Shown here one piece after another: positions 29,137-38,796 of a DNA stretch of 64,000 bases (position 1 is the stretch's first letter; every line of letters begins with the position of its first letter). The position numbers were made by a program, and so were the translations under genes. The notes under the pieces are model-generated. The model ran no database searches and was not told where the DNA came from. It worked only from the letters and a program-made list of their open reading frames with translations. The stretch is from Burkholderia sp. NRF60-BP8 (lineage in GTDB: Bacteria > Pseudomonadota > Gammaproteobacteria > Burkholderiales > Burkholderiaceae): assembly GCF_001522585.2 (NCBI RefSeq), contig NZ_CP013372.1:2728001-2792000 (forward strand). The letters run 5' to 3'.

Positions 29137-29523
29137 TCATGTCTCCGAATGGGGCGCCCGAATCGCGTCGGGTGAACCCCGGTTTAAAAAAGCAGTTCAT
29201 CCTGCTTGTAAATGACGTGCGTTCCGCGATGGAAACCGGGCGGTGCCGGCGGTATCGCCGCTGCGAACCTACCGTATCGACAGCATGCCGCCCGGCTCAC
29301 GCCGAGGCGGTGTGCCATCGGCACGGCCGCCGCCTTCGGTACGAATGCTTCGCAACATACAAGTAGCGCATATTGCTTGTCAACGAAGCGAACCGAACGA
29401 TGTCTCGAAATACGAATGCCGGCCCCTGCGCCGCTTCCGCAATCCGGGCAGCCGCCGGCCAGCGTCGGGCGAATGCGTCACGCGATGCGGTCGGCGTTCG
29501 CGCGAGCCCGCCCGATACGCGCG
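29137..29523. other. Long leader between TetR and GH1 genes
   Basis: No coding potential is supported in these 387 bases. They hold the promoter/inverted repeat at 29359-29383 and then roughly 200 bases of presumed untranslated leader before the GH1 start. Confidence 0.5.
29359..29383 (-). promoter_or_regulatory. Promoter with overlapping inverted repeat before the GH1 gene
   Basis: On the minus strand TTGACA (29383-29378) is followed by 18 bases and TATGTT, a good sigma-70-like promoter. The spacer contains ACAAGCA-N8-TACTTGT, an inverted repeat with one mismatch. A dimeric repressor such as the adjacent TetR protein could bind here and block transcription. Confidence 0.5.
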
Positions 29524-30231
29524 TCAGCGCGACACGCGGCGCTTGGCGGCCTTCGCCGCGGCCGGCACCGCCTGCGCCATGTCGTCCGCCAGTTGCCGAA
29601 GTACCATTTCGCACCAAAACCGGAACGCGGCTCGCGCCGTGGCGAGTTCGGCTCCGCGGACGACATCGACGGTCAGGCCGCGAATCGTTGCCCCGGCGAG
29701 CAATTGAAACTGATTGATCTTGTGCACGATCGCCGCGTCGAGGCCGGCGGTGACTTCATCCATCATCGTACGAAACCGCGCTTCGAACGGTGCGAGGATG
29801 CGGGTCGCCGCTTCGTCGAGTTCCTCGTCGGCGCGACGTGCGAGCTGGATCTCCATGCTCGCGGCGAACAAAGGCGAGCCGATCAGCGCACCGGCGGCGT
29901 CGAGCAAGCCATCGATGCGCTCGAGGGGGGTCTCGGCGCCGCGCAACGCGTGCTCGAGTTTCGCCAGGCGCTCGCCGGTGAGTCGCTCAAGCACCGCCGC
30001 CATCAGCTCCGCCTTGGTCGGGAACTGATGCTGCATCGCGCCCATGCTGACGTCGGCTTCGCGCCGGATCGCAAGCGTCGTCGCGCCCGAATAGCCTTCC
30101 TTGTGAAGCAGCGATATCGCGGCGGCAATTACGCATTCACGAGTCGCCTGGCTGCGCTCCGCCTGCGTCGGCCGGCGTGTGCGCGCGGGGCCGGAAGTCG
30201 TTGCCGCGCCTGTCTTGACGGTTTTCTTCAT
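29524..30231 (-). CDS. TetR family regulator
   Basis: The 235-residue protein has a basic N-terminal tail (about 1-25), then a TetR helix-turn-helix (about 28-75; GYSGATTLAIRREADVSMGAMQHQFPTKAELMAAVL) and a helical ligand domain. It lies upstream of the GH1 gene on the same strand, and the gap between holds a promoter with an inverted repeat. Control of the glycosidase is plausible but not shown. The ligand is unknown. Confidence 0.85.
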   Translation of the reverse strand: MKKTVKTGAATTSGPARTRRPTQAERSQATRECVIAAAISLLHKEGYSGATTLAIRREADVSMGAMQHQFPTKAELMAAVLERLTGERLAKLEHALRGAETPLERIDGLLDAAGALIGSPLFAASMEIQLARRADEELDEAATRILAPFEARFRTMMDEVTAGLDAAIVHKINQFQLLAGATIRGLTVDVVRGAELATARAAFRFWCEMVLRQLADDMAQAVPAAAKAAKRRVSR

Positions 30232-30492
30232 TCACGTGTTGGGTCGGGTGCCGGAACGGGCGTGAGTCGGCCGCCGGGCGCGGCCGGCGTTCGACGATGG
30301 CGATCGATGACCGTCGCCGCGCTCGCTGCGCCAAACGCGCGGCACGCACCGCGGACGACGGCGCATCGGAGCGTGGCGCAGCCGTCGACGGAATCGATCG
30401 CGATCGGCGGCGGTCTACGGAGGCAAATTCTATCAACGAACCTCGCATCGGCACATGACTGGCGCATGGCCAATATTCGGCCGGCTCGCGCT

Positions 30493-31548
30493 TCAGGTCC
30501 GCGGCGACCGCGCGGCACGGTGCGGTGCGCGGCCGCCGGCCGGCCCGGTCGTGCCGCGCACCACCAGCGTCGGCAGCGATGCGACCCGCACGCGCGACGC
30601 GTCGTCGCCCTGCCCGCCCGCCTCGCGCAACGTATTGAGCAATTCGACCGCGATGCCGGCCGCTTCGGCGGTCGGAATCGCGACGGTCGTCAGCGTGGGC
30701 CGCGTGTCGCGGGCGAGATGGATGTCGGTGATGCCGACGATCGACAGATCCTCCGGCACGCGCAGGCCGCGATCGGCCGCCGCGTGCAGCGCGCCGATCG
30801 CCGGCAGGTCGTTGGTCGCGACCAGCGCGGTCAACCGCGGGTGCGCATCGAGCAGCCTGCCCGCCGCGCGCAGGCCGCCTTCGATCGAATCGTGTCCGGT
30901 CGCGACGATCGACGCGTCGAGCCCCGCGTCGCGCATCACGTCGACGAAGCCGTCATAGCGCGCCGCCTGCACGCCGCTCGCCGCGCCGCCGACGATCACG
31001 CCGATTTTCTCGTGACCGAGTTCGAGCAGATGCCGCGTCGCGATCCGTCCCGCCTCGCGGAAATCGATCGCCACGCACGGCAGCCCTTCGGGCGGCGCTT
31101 CGGGCCGCTCCCACAGGCACAGCACGACCGGCACGCCGCGCCGCGCGACGTCGAGCAGATCCGGCAGATGCAGGTTCGCGTTGGTCACGAGAATGCCTTC
31201 GGAGATCGTGCCGGCGATCTGGTCGAGATACGCACGCCCCTGCAACGGATCTTCGTTCGTATTGCAGACGATCAGGAACTGCCCGTTGCGGCGCACCGCA
31301 CGCTCGACCGCCAGCGCGAATTCCGGATAGAACGGGTTCGCGATGCTCGATACCATCAGCGCGACCGTCGGCGCACGCCCTTCCGCCAGCGCCCGCGCGG
31401 CAAGGTGCGGCCGATACCCGAGCGCGTCGACCGCTTCGAGCACCCGCGCCCGCGTCGCGTCGCCGACCCGGCCGCGGTCGCGCAGCACGTTCGACACCGT
31501 CGCGGCCGTCACGCCGGCGCGGCGCGCCACTTCATCCAGAGTTGCCAT
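30493..31548 (-). CDS. LacI family repressor of the beta-galactoside module
   Basis: The 351-residue protein starts with MATLDEVARRAGVTAATVSNVLRDRGRV, the LacI-family DNA-binding domain with hinge helix (HLAARALAEGRAP), followed by a periplasmic-binding-protein-like sugar domain. It diverges from the ABC/GH42 operon, and a perfect 20-bp palindrome with the family's central CG lies in the 189-base gap. The start at 31548 fits the domain boundary; an upstream ATG 60 bases earlier adds a non-homologous stretch. The inducer is probably a galactoside. Confidence 0.9.
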   Translation of the reverse strand: MATLDEVARRAGVTAATVSNVLRDRGRVGDATRARVLEAVDALGYRPHLAARALAEGRAPTVALMVSSIANPFYPEFALAVERAVRRNGQFLIVCNTNEDPLQGRAYLDQIAGTISEGILVTNANLHLPDLLDVARRGVPVVLCLWERPEAPPEGLPCVAIDFREAGRIATRHLLELGHEKIGVIVGGAASGVQAARYDGFVDVMRDAGLDASIVATGHDSIEGGLRAAGRLLDAHPRLTALVATNDLPAIGALHAAADRGLRVPEDLSIVGITDIHLARDTRPTLTTVAIPTAEAAGIAVELLNTLREAGGQGDDASRVRVASLPTLVVRGTTGPAGGRAPHRAARSPRT

Positions 31549-31683
31549 CGTTTGCCCACTATATGAGACGTCGATCCAATATTTGCTTCGCTCACCGAAG
31601 CGGCGCACTATCGCCGCACACCTTGCCGCCCGACCGACGGGCGCGACTCGGCCGCGATCACGTCGCCTCTTTTTTTGATCGCG

Positions 31684-31703
31684 ATGATTAAGCGCTTAAT
31701 CAT
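31684..31703. promoter_or_regulatory. LacI-type operator
   Basis: The site is a perfect 20-bp palindrome, half ATGATTAAGC, with the CG step at its centre that LacI-family hinge helices recognise. It lies 34 bases before the first gene of the ABC/GH42 operon and 135 bases before the divergent LacI gene, placed to repress the operon and possibly itself. Confidence 0.8.
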
Positions 31704-31737
31704 GCAGTAAGGCGCATTAAAACATGGAGCGGAGACA

Positions 31738-32895
31738 ATGGCGAGCATCTCGATGCGACGCGTGCAGAAAGCCTATGGCGAGCATGCGCCGGTCATTCTC
31801 GACGTCGATCTGGAGATCGGCGCGCACGAGTTCTGCGTGTTTCTCGGGCCGTCCGGATGCGGGAAATCGACGCTGCTGCGCATGATCGCCGGGCTGGAGG
31901 ATCTGAGCGCGGGCGAGCTGTCGATCGACGGCCGCCGCGTCGACGACGTGCCGGCCGCCGAGCGCGGCGTCGCGATGGTGTTCCAGAGCTACGCGCTGTT
32001 TCCGCACATGACGGTGTACGAGAACATGGCGTTCGGGCTGAAGCTCGCGCGCGTGCCGAAGGCCGAGATCGACCGGAAGGTGCGCGACGCCGCGCGGATC
32101 CTGCAGCTCGACACGCTGCTCGAACGCAAGCCGAAGGCGCTGTCGGGCGGCCAGCGACAGCGCGTCGCGATCGGCCGCGCGATCGTGCGCGAGCCCGGCG
32201 TGTTCCTGTTCGACGAACCGCTGTCGAATCTCGACGCAGCGCTGCGCGGCCAGACCCGCATCGAGATCGCGCGGCTGCACCGGCAGTTCGAACGCGCGAG
32301 CGTCGTCTACGTGACGCACGACCAGACCGAGGCGATGACGCTCGCCGACAAGATCGTGCTGCTGCACGCCGGCGCGGATACCGCGCGGCACGGCAGCATC
32401 GCGCAGGTCGGCGCGCCGCTCGACCTCTACCACCACCCGGCCAGCCGCTTCGTCGCGGGTTTCATCGGCTCGCCGCGCATGAACTTCCTGCCGGCCGTCG
32501 TGACCGCGTGCGACGCGCATCGCACGACCGTCTCGCTCGTGCCGTCCGGCGAAATCTTCGTGCTGCCGCGCGACGGCTCGGCGCTCGGCGCCGGCGCCGC
32601 CGTGACGCTCGGCATCCGCCCCGAACACCTGACGCTCGGCGCCGCGCCCGATGCGACGACGCTCGCGCGCGACGTCGCGCTCGTCGAACGCCTGGGCGAG
32701 CAGACCTACGTGCACCTCGATCCGTGCGGCCAGCCCGGTGCGACGCCGCTGATCGCGAAGGTGCCGGGCGACGCGCAGGTGCGCACCGGCGAACGCGTGC
32801 CCGTGCACGCGTCGGCCGCGGCCTGCCATCTGTTCACCGAAGACGGCCGCGCGGTGCCCGCGTGCGCCGACGTCCACGTTCACCACTACGCATAA
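31738..32895 (+). CDS. Sugar ABC transporter ATP-binding protein (MalK/UgpC type)
   Basis: The 385-residue ATPase has Walker [10 protein letters not shown] (about 38-46), the Q-loop [16 protein letters not shown], the signature LSGGQRQR, Walker [13 protein letters not shown] and the H-loop VTHDQTEA. The C-terminal OB/TOBE regulatory domain includes [10 protein letters not shown]. It belongs to the CUT1 family and should energise the two permeases at 36279-38092. It is the first gene after the LacI-type operator. Unusually, the ATPase and the hydrolase precede the binding protein and permeases. Confidence 0.9.
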   Translation: MASISMRRVQKAYGEHAPVILDVDLEIGAHEFCVFLGPSGCGKSTLLRMIAGLEDLSAGELSIDGRRVDDVPAAERGVAMVFQSYALFPHMTVYENMAFGLKLARVPKAEIDRKVRDAARILQLDTLLERKPKALSGGQRQRVAIGRAIVREPGVFLFDEPLSNLDAALRGQTRIEIARLHRQFERASVVYVTHDQTEAMTLADKIVLLHAGADTARHGSIAQVGAPLDLYHHPASRFVAGFIGSPRMNFLPAVVTACDAHRTTVSLVPSGEIFVLPRDGSALGAGAAVTLGIRPEHLTLGAAPDATTLARDVALVERLGEQTYVHLDPCGQPGATPLIAKVPGDAQVRTGERVPVHASAAACHLFTEDGRAVPACADVHVHHYA

Positions 32896-32903
32896 GGATC
32901 GGC

Positions 32904-34898
32904 ATGCGCCTCGGAGTCTGCTACTACCCGGAACACTGGCCGGAATCGATGTGGGCCGACGACGCCCGTCGGATGAAAGCGCTCGGCATCGCGCAGGTAC
33001 GGATCGCCGAATTCGCGTGGAGCCGCATCGAGTCGTCGCCGGGCGAATACGACTGGGGCTGGCTCGACCGTGCGGTCGACGTGCTCGGCGCGGCCGGCCT
33101 CGAAATCGTGATGTGCACGCCGACCGCCACGCCGCCGAAATGGCTGGTCGACCGCCATCCCGACATCCTCGCGATCGGCGCCGACGGCCGGCCGCGCGCA
33201 TTCGGTTCGCGCCGCCACTACGATTTCTCGTCGCCGACCTATCTCGAAGCGTCGCGCCAGATCTGCACGGCGGTCGCCGAACGCTACGGCCGTCATCCGG
33301 CCGTGCGCTACTGGCAGACCGACAACGAGCTGGGTTGCCACCAGACCGTCGTCAGCTACTCGCCGGCCGCGCTCGTGCGCTTCCGTGCGTGGCTGCAGGC
33401 GCGCTACGGCACGATCGATGCGCTGAACCGTGCGTGGGGCACCGTGTTCTGGAGCATGGAGTATCGCCATTTCGACGAAGTGGACGCGCCCGTGGGCACC
33501 GTGACCGAAGCCCATCCGTCGCACCGCCTCGACTACCGGCGCTTCGCGTCCGACGAACTCGCGCGCTATCACCGGATGCAGGTCGACGTGATCCGCGCAC
33601 ACTCGCCCGGCCGGCCGGTCGCGCACAACTTCATGCAACTGTTCACCGAGTTCGATCACTACGAAGTCGCGCGCGACCTCGACGTCGCGACGTGGGACAG
33701 CTACCCGCTCGGCGCGCTCGAGGAGCTGTGGTTCGCGCCCGACGTGAAGGCGCGCTGGCTGCGCACCGGCCATCCCGATTTCGCGTCGTTCAATCACGAC
33801 CTGTACCGCGGCATGTCGAAGCTGCCGTTCTGGGTGATGGAACAGCAGCCGGGCCCCGTGAACTGGGCGCACTGGAATCCCGCGCCGCTGCCGGGCATGG
33901 TGCGGCTGTGGAGCTGGGAAGCGTTCGCGCACGGCGCCGGCTGCGTATCGTACTTCCGCTGGCGGCAGGCGCCGTTCGCGCAGGAGCAGATGCACGCGGG
34001 CTTGAACACCCCCGACAACCGGCTCGACGAAGGCGGCCGCGAAGCGCAGCGCGTCGCGCAGGAGATCGCCGCCGTGCTCGACGCCGGCGCGGATGCCGAC
34101 GCGAACGGCCCCGTGCGCGCAGCGGTCGCGCTGGTCTTCGACTACGAGGCGAAGTGGCTGTTCGAAGTGCAGCCGCAGGGCGCCGACTTCCACTACCCGC
34201 GTTTCGCATTCGAGTACTACTCGGCGCTGCGCTCGCTCGGCCTCGACGTCGACATCGTGTCGACGCACGCGCCGCTCGACGGCTACCGTCTCGTCGTCGT
34301 GCCGCCGCTGCCGATCGTACCGGACGATTTCGCGTCGCGGCTCGCCGCGTCGGGCGCGCATGCGGTGTTCGGGCCGCGCACCGGCTCGAAGACCGCCGAC
34401 CTGCAGGTTCCGCCGACGCTGCCGCCCGGCCCGCTCGCGTCGATCCTGCCCGTGCGGGTATGGCGCGTCGAATCGCTGCGGCCGAACGTGACCGAACGGA
34501 TCGACGGCACGTTGCGCGACGGCGCGCCGTTCGCGGGCGACGCGCGTCACTGGCGCGACCTCGTCGAATTGAACGACGGCGGCGCACACAGCGTCGTGCG
34601 CGCGCGCTTCGCCGACGGCCATCCGGCGTGCATCTCGCACGGTACGCTGCACTACTGGGCCGCGCCGTTCGACGATGCGACCACCATGCGACTGTTCGCC
34701 GATGTCGCGGCCGAAGCGGGCCTCGCGCCGACGCCGCTCGGCGACGCCGTACGCGTGAGCCGGCGCGGCGGGCTGACATACGTGTTCAACTACGCGAACA
34801 CACCGCACACGATCGACGCGGTGCCGCCGTCCGCGTTCGTGGTCGGCGCGGCCCGGGTCGAGCCGCAAGGCGTGGCCGTTTATCGAAGCCGTTCGTAG
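32904..34898 (+). CDS. GH42 family beta-galactosidase
   Basis: The 664-residue cytoplasmic enzyme hydrolyses terminal beta-galactosides. It begins at once with the GH42 opening [12 protein letters not shown]. The acid/base Glu142 is in [11 protein letters not shown] and the nucleophile Glu313 in [14 protein letters not shown]. The TIM barrel (about 1-385) is followed by the trimerisation domain (about 390-590) and a small beta domain. It starts 8 bases after the ATPase gene and lacks a signal peptide, so it should act on oligosaccharides brought in by the adjacent ABC system. Galactan fragments are likely substrates. Confidence 0.93.
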   Translation: MRLGVCYYPEHWPESMWADDARRMKALGIAQVRIAEFAWSRIESSPGEYDWGWLDRAVDVLGAAGLEIVMCTPTATPPKWLVDRHPDILAIGADGRPRAFGSRRHYDFSSPTYLEASRQICTAVAERYGRHPAVRYWQTDNELGCHQTVVSYSPAALVRFRAWLQARYGTIDALNRAWGTVFWSMEYRHFDEVDAPVGTVTEAHPSHRLDYRRFASDELARYHRMQVDVIRAHSPGRPVAHNFMQLFTEFDHYEVARDLDVATWDSYPLGALEELWFAPDVKARWLRTGHPDFASFNHDLYRGMSKLPFWVMEQQPGPVNWAHWNPAPLPGMVRLWSWEAFAHGAGCVSYFRWRQAPFAQEQMHAGLNTPDNRLDEGGREAQRVAQEIAAVLDAGADADANGPVRAAVALVFDYEAKWLFEVQPQGADFHYPRFAFEYYSALRSLGLDVDIVSTHAPLDGYRLVVVPPLPIVPDDFASRLAASGAHAVFGPRTGSKTADLQVPPTLPPGPLASILPVRVWRVESLRPNVTERIDGTLRDGAPFAGDARHWRDLVELNDGGAHSVVRARFADGHPACISHGTLHYWAAPFDDATTMRLFADVAAEAGLAPTPLGDAVRVSRRGGLTYVFNYANTPHTIDAVPPSAFVVGAARVEPQGVAVYRSRS

Positions 34899-34964
34899 CA
34901 ACCGCCCCGGCGCCGCCGCGCGCCGGTCACGCACAAACAACGACACACAGGACTGGAGACACTC

Positions 34965-36224
34965 ATGACCCATCGCCCTCTTCGCGTCGCTGCCCGCCTG
35001 GCGAGCGCCGCCGCCATCGCGTTCGCCTCGTTCGGCGCGACGACGCCCGCCGACGCCGGCACGCTGACGATCAACATCGCGTTCAAGGGCGCGAGCCAGC
35101 GCGCCGTGTGGCAGTCGACGATCGAAGCGTTCCACAAGGCGCATCCCGACATCGACGTGAAGCCGACCTTCGTCGACGAGGAAGCGTACAAGGTGCAGCT
35201 CCCCGCGTGGCTCACGACCGTCGCGCCGGACGTCGTGAACTGGCACGCGGGCGAGCGGATGGCGTACTACGCGAAGCGCGGGCTGTTCGAGGACCTGAGC
35301 GGCGACTGGACGAAGAACGGCTGGGATGCGATGTACGCGTCGACGCGCAGCGCATCGTCGTACAACGGCAAGCAGTACGCGGCGCCGACCGTCTACTACT
35401 CGTGGGGGCTGTTCTACCGCAAGGACCTGTTCCGCAAGGTCGGCATCGCCGACGAACCGAAGACGTGGGACCAGTTTCTCGATGCGTGCAAGAAGCTGAA
35501 GGCCGCGGGCATCACGCCCATCGCGATCGGCGGCCGCGATGCGTGGACGCTCGCCGGCTGGTTCGACTATCTCGACCTGCGGCTGAACGGCAACGCGTTC
35601 CACCAGCAACTGATGGCCGGCGACGTGCCGTACACCGACCCGCGCGTGAAGAAGGTCTACACGACGTGGAAATCGCTGATCGACGCCGGTTACTTCATCG
35701 ACAACGCGCTGTCCTACGATCTCGACGGCGCGCAGCCGTTCCTGTTCCAGGGCAAGGCCGCGATGATGCTGATGGGCACCTTCATCGCGGCGGGTTTCCC
35801 GCCGAACGTCAAGCAGGAAATGGGCTACTACCGCTTCCCGATCATCGACCCGAAGGTGCCGACCGCCGAAGACGGCCCGGTCGAATCGCTGCACATCCCG
35901 ACCAAGGCGAAGAACAAGGCCGACGCGCACACGTTCCTCGCGTTCGTCGAAACGCCGGAGATCGGCGCGAAGCTGGCCGAAGGGCTCGGCTCGCTGTCGG
36001 CCAACAGCAAGTCGCCGGAGCCGGCCGATCCGATCTCGCGCATCGGCTTCCGGATCCTCGCCGACACGAAGGGCGGCGTCGCGCAGTTCTACGATCGCGA
36101 CATGACCAAGGAAATGGCCGACGAAGGGATGAAGGGCATGCAGCAGTTCCTCGCGAATCCCGCGCAACTCGATACGGTGCTCGCGCAGCTCGAACAGACC
36201 CGCAAGCGGATCTACAAGAAGTGA
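34965..36224 (+). CDS. Sugar ABC transporter substrate-binding protein (CUT1)
   Basis: A signal peptide (about 1-31, ending ADA) precedes a 419-residue MalE-like type 1 extracellular binding protein. Family features include PDIDVKPTFVDEEAYKVQL, APDVVNWHAGERMAYYAKRGLFEDL and GLFYRKDLFRKVGI. It is the capture component for the permeases that follow. The ligand is probably a beta-galactoside or galacto-oligosaccharide, given the GH42 gene upstream. Confidence 0.9.
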   Translation: MTHRPLRVAARLASAAAIAFASFGATTPADAGTLTINIAFKGASQRAVWQSTIEAFHKAHPDIDVKPTFVDEEAYKVQLPAWLTTVAPDVVNWHAGERMAYYAKRGLFEDLSGDWTKNGWDAMYASTRSASSYNGKQYAAPTVYYSWGLFYRKDLFRKVGIADEPKTWDQFLDACKKLKAAGITPIAIGGRDAWTLAGWFDYLDLRLNGNAFHQQLMAGDVPYTDPRVKKVYTTWKSLIDAGYFIDNALSYDLDGAQPFLFQGKAAMMLMGTFIAAGFPPNVKQEMGYYRFPIIDPKVPTAEDGPVESLHIPTKAKNKADAHTFLAFVETPEIGAKLAEGLGSLSANSKSPEPADPISRIGFRILADTKGGVAQFYDRDMTKEMADEGMKGMQQFLANPAQLDTVLAQLEQTRKRIYKK

Positions 36225-36278
36225 CCGCGTGACCCAACCGGCGGCCGCGCGCCGCCGTGTCCGTTCAGGAGGCTTGCC

Positions 36279-37220
36279 GTGTCCAGTCCGATCGCGTCCC
36301 CCCCGCCCGCCGGCACCGCGCCGCCGCGCGGCCCATCCGCCGCCACGCTGCCCGCGCGCCGCCCGTCGCCCGCCGTGCGGCGGCAACGGCGCGCCGCGTG
36401 GCTCTTTCTCGCGCCGGCCTGCGCGATGGTGGCCGTCTATGTGATCTGGCCGATCCTGTCGACGCTGTGGCTGAGCCTGTACAACTGGGACGGGATGACC
36501 GAGCGCACCTTCGTCGGTCTCGCGAACTACGCGGAGCTGCTGCACGCGCCGACGTTCTACACGGCGCTGCGCAACAACGTGATCTGGCTCGTGCTGTTCA
36601 TGCTCGCGCCGCCGCTCGGCCTCGCGCTCGCGCTGTACCTGAACCAGGCGGTCGGCGGCATCCGGCTCGTGAAGTCGCTGTTCTTCGCGCCGTTCGTGCT
36701 GTCGGGCGTGGTCGTCGGGCTGATCTTCTCGTGGTTCTACGATCCGACTTTCGGGCTGCTCGCGCTGCTCGCCGGGCATGGCATCCCGGTGCTCGGCGAC
36801 GCGCGCTATGCGACGTTCGGCATCGTGTTCGCCGCGCTGTGGCCGCAAACGGCGTACTGCATGATCCTGTACCTGACCGGGCTCACGTCGGTCAACCCGG
36901 AACAGATCGAGGCCGCGCGGATGGAAGGCGCGCGCGGTTTCGCGCTGCTGTGGCACGTCGTGCTGCCGCAACTGCGGCCGACCACCTTCATGGCGATCGT
37001 CGTCACGGTGATCGGCGCGCTGCGCAGCTTCGACCTGATCTCGGTGATGACGGGCGGCGGCCCGTTCGAAAGCTCGACCGTGCTCGCGTATTACATGTAC
37101 GACCAGGCGATCAAGTACTACCGGCTCGGCTATTCCGCGTCGATCGCGGTCGTGCTGTTCGCGATCATGCTCGTCTACATCGTGTTCCAGTTGCGCCGCA
37201 TGCTGCGCAACGAGCAGTGA
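36279..37220 (+). CDS. Sugar ABC transporter permease (MalF-like)
   Basis: This 313-residue permease has about six membrane helices after a proline- and alanine-rich cytosolic N-terminus. The EAA loop that docks the ATPase is EAARMEGARGFALLWHVVLPQLRP. Translation starts at GTG 36279, with a near-perfect AGGAGG seven bases upstream. It pairs with the next permease. Confidence 0.9.
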   Translation: MSSPIASPPPAGTAPPRGPSAATLPARRPSPAVRRQRRAAWLFLAPACAMVAVYVIWPILSTLWLSLYNWDGMTERTFVGLANYAELLHAPTFYTALRNNVIWLVLFMLAPPLGLALALYLNQAVGGIRLVKSLFFAPFVLSGVVVGLIFSWFYDPTFGLLALLAGHGIPVLGDARYATFGIVFAALWPQTAYCMILYLTGLTSVNPEQIEAARMEGARGFALLWHVVLPQLRPTTFMAIVVTVIGALRSFDLISVMTGGGPFESSTVLAYYMYDQAIKYYRLGYSASIAVVLFAIMLVYIVFQLRRMLRNEQ

Positions 37221-37240
37221 TTTTCGGGAGTGCGCTCATC

Positions 37241-38092
37241 ATGTTTCCGACACCCGTCGCCCACTGGAAGCCGGTATCGCGCCGGCTGTACAAGCTGTCG
37301 CTGCCCGTCGCGCTGCTCATCTGGTTGCTGCCGATGATCGCGGTGTTCGTCACGTCGGTGCGCTCGACCGAGGAGCTCGTCGAAGGTCACTACTGGGGCT
37401 GGCCGCGCCGCTTCGCGATGATCGAGAACTATCGCGACGCGCTGACCACGTCGCCGATGCTGCATTACTTCTGGAACAGCGTGCAGATCACCGTGCCGTC
37501 GGTCATCGGCTCGATCGCGCTCGCGGCGATGGCCGGCTTCGCGCTCGCCACCTATCGGTTTCGCGGCAATACCGCGCTGTTCGGCACGTTCGTCGCCGGC
37601 AATTTCGTGCCGGTGCAGGTGTTGATGATTCCGGTGCGCGACCTGTCGCTGCGGCTCGGCGTGTTCAATACCGTCGAAGCGCTGATCCTGTTTCACGTCG
37701 CGTTCCAGACGGGCTTCTGCACGCTGTTCCTGCGCAACTTCATCAAGCAGTTGCCGTTCGAGCTGATCGAGGCAGCGCGCATCGAAGGCGCGGGCGAATG
37801 GACGGTGTTCTGGCGAATCGTGCTGCCGCTGATCCGGCCGGCGCTCGCCGCGCTCGCGATTCTCGTGTTCACGTTCGTGTGGAACGATTACTTCTGGGCG
37901 CTGTGCCTCACGCAAGGCGACGAGGCGGCGCCGATCACAGCGGGCGTCGCGGCGCTGAAGGGGCAATGGACGACGTCGTGGAATCTTGTATCGGCCGGAT
38001 CGATTCTCGCCGCGCTGCCGTCGGTCGCGATGTTCTTCGCGATGCAGAAGCATTTCGTCGCCGGGCTCACGTTCGGTGCGACGAAGGGCTGA
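37241..38092 (+). CDS. Sugar ABC transporter permease (MalG-like)
   Basis: The 283-residue permease has six membrane helices and the EAA loop EAARIEGAGEWTVFWRIVLPLIRP. The ATG at 37241 follows GGGAG and begins 20 bases after the previous permease, so the two are translated together. It ends the operon, and a strong terminator follows within 50 bases. Confidence 0.9.
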   Translation: MFPTPVAHWKPVSRRLYKLSLPVALLIWLLPMIAVFVTSVRSTEELVEGHYWGWPRRFAMIENYRDALTTSPMLHYFWNSVQITVPSVIGSIALAAMAGFALATYRFRGNTALFGTFVAGNFVPVQVLMIPVRDLSLRLGVFNTVEALILFHVAFQTGFCTLFLRNFIKQLPFELIEAARIEGAGEWTVFWRIVLPLIRPALAALAILVFTFVWNDYFWALCLTQGDEAAPITAGVAALKGQWTTSWNLVSAGSILAALPSVAMFFAMQKHFVAGLTFGATKG

Positions 38093-38140
38093 ACGCGCGC
38101 CGGCTGCATTTTCGTATCTCCCCCTCCGCATCGTGAGGTT

Positions 38141-38166
38141 GCCCGCTTCGGCGGGCTTTTTTCGTT
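38141..38166 (+). terminator. Rho-independent terminator of the ABC/GH42 operon
   Basis: GCCCGC-TTCG-GCGGGC forms a 6-bp GC stem with a stable tetraloop, followed directly by TTTTTT. It lies 49 bases after the last permease gene. Confidence 0.9.
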
Positions 38167-38315
38167 GCGGATTTTGTTGCAGATCCGGGTAGGGTCGCCT
38201 GGCGAACCCGGCCCGCCGTCCAGGCTTCGACGTCATCGACCGATCGAACTCGTCGCTCGGCGGAGCTTCGACGCGCGTGGGCGTCAGGGCACGACTTTGC
38301 CCGACATCGATTCAA

Positions 38316-38714
38316 CTAGGCATACTTGTCGCCGACCGTACTGCGAATCGGATGGGTGTCGTACACGATGACCATCCGTTCGATGAGCCCCGCCGTGTCG
38401 AACTCGAACACGTCGACGCATTCGAAGCGCGCCACCGAACCGTCTTTCAGGGTCCAGTCGTAGATGAAGTAACCTGTCGCACGTCGAGCCCCGCTCGTGC
38501 TGACGCAGATATCGATCGGCGTGATCCTGCTTGCTCCCGATGCGGCAGCGACCTTCGAAAAGAAGGGCCCGGGATGCATCCAGCCGAGAAATGGCGAGAA
38601 AATCTGCGCGTCCGGCGTAAACAGCGCGCAAATGGCGCTGACGTCGCCTCGCTCCAGCTCCCGAAGGTAAGCGCGAACCTGTTCCGTGTAGAGTGATTCC
38701 GACGTTGAGCCCAA
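38316..38714 (-). CDS. NTF2/SnoaL-like protein
   Basis: The 132-residue protein fits the cone-shaped NTF2-like fold: an N-terminal helix YTEQVRAYLRELERGDVSAICALFTPDAQIFSP, then strands ending RFECVDVFEFDTAGLIERMVIVYD. Such proteins include ketosteroid isomerase-like enzymes and polyketide cyclases, but many have no known reaction. It diverges from a LysR gene 82 bases away and may be its target. Confidence 0.75.
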   Translation of the reverse strand: MGSTSESLYTEQVRAYLRELERGDVSAICALFTPDAQIFSPFLGWMHPGPFFSKVAAASGASRITPIDICVSTSGARRATGYFIYDWTLKDGSVARFECVDVFEFDTAGLIERMVIVYDTHPIRSTVGDKYA

Positions 38715-38796
38715 AATTATCCTCCGATCATTCGTCGACGACCCCGTTCATTCGCGAGAACAGGGCATCCGGTAGACGCACGATAGCGACGCACCG

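Noticed and set aside
30232..30492. Search for a gene or operator between LacI and TetR genes
   Set aside because: Only scattered short frames and no clear palindrome or terminator were seen.
32886..36971. A 1361-codon minus-strand open frame opposite the GH42 and ABC genes
   Set aside because: It is a mirror of well-supported plus-strand genes, with low-complexity Arg/Val/Ala composition and no recognisable domain.
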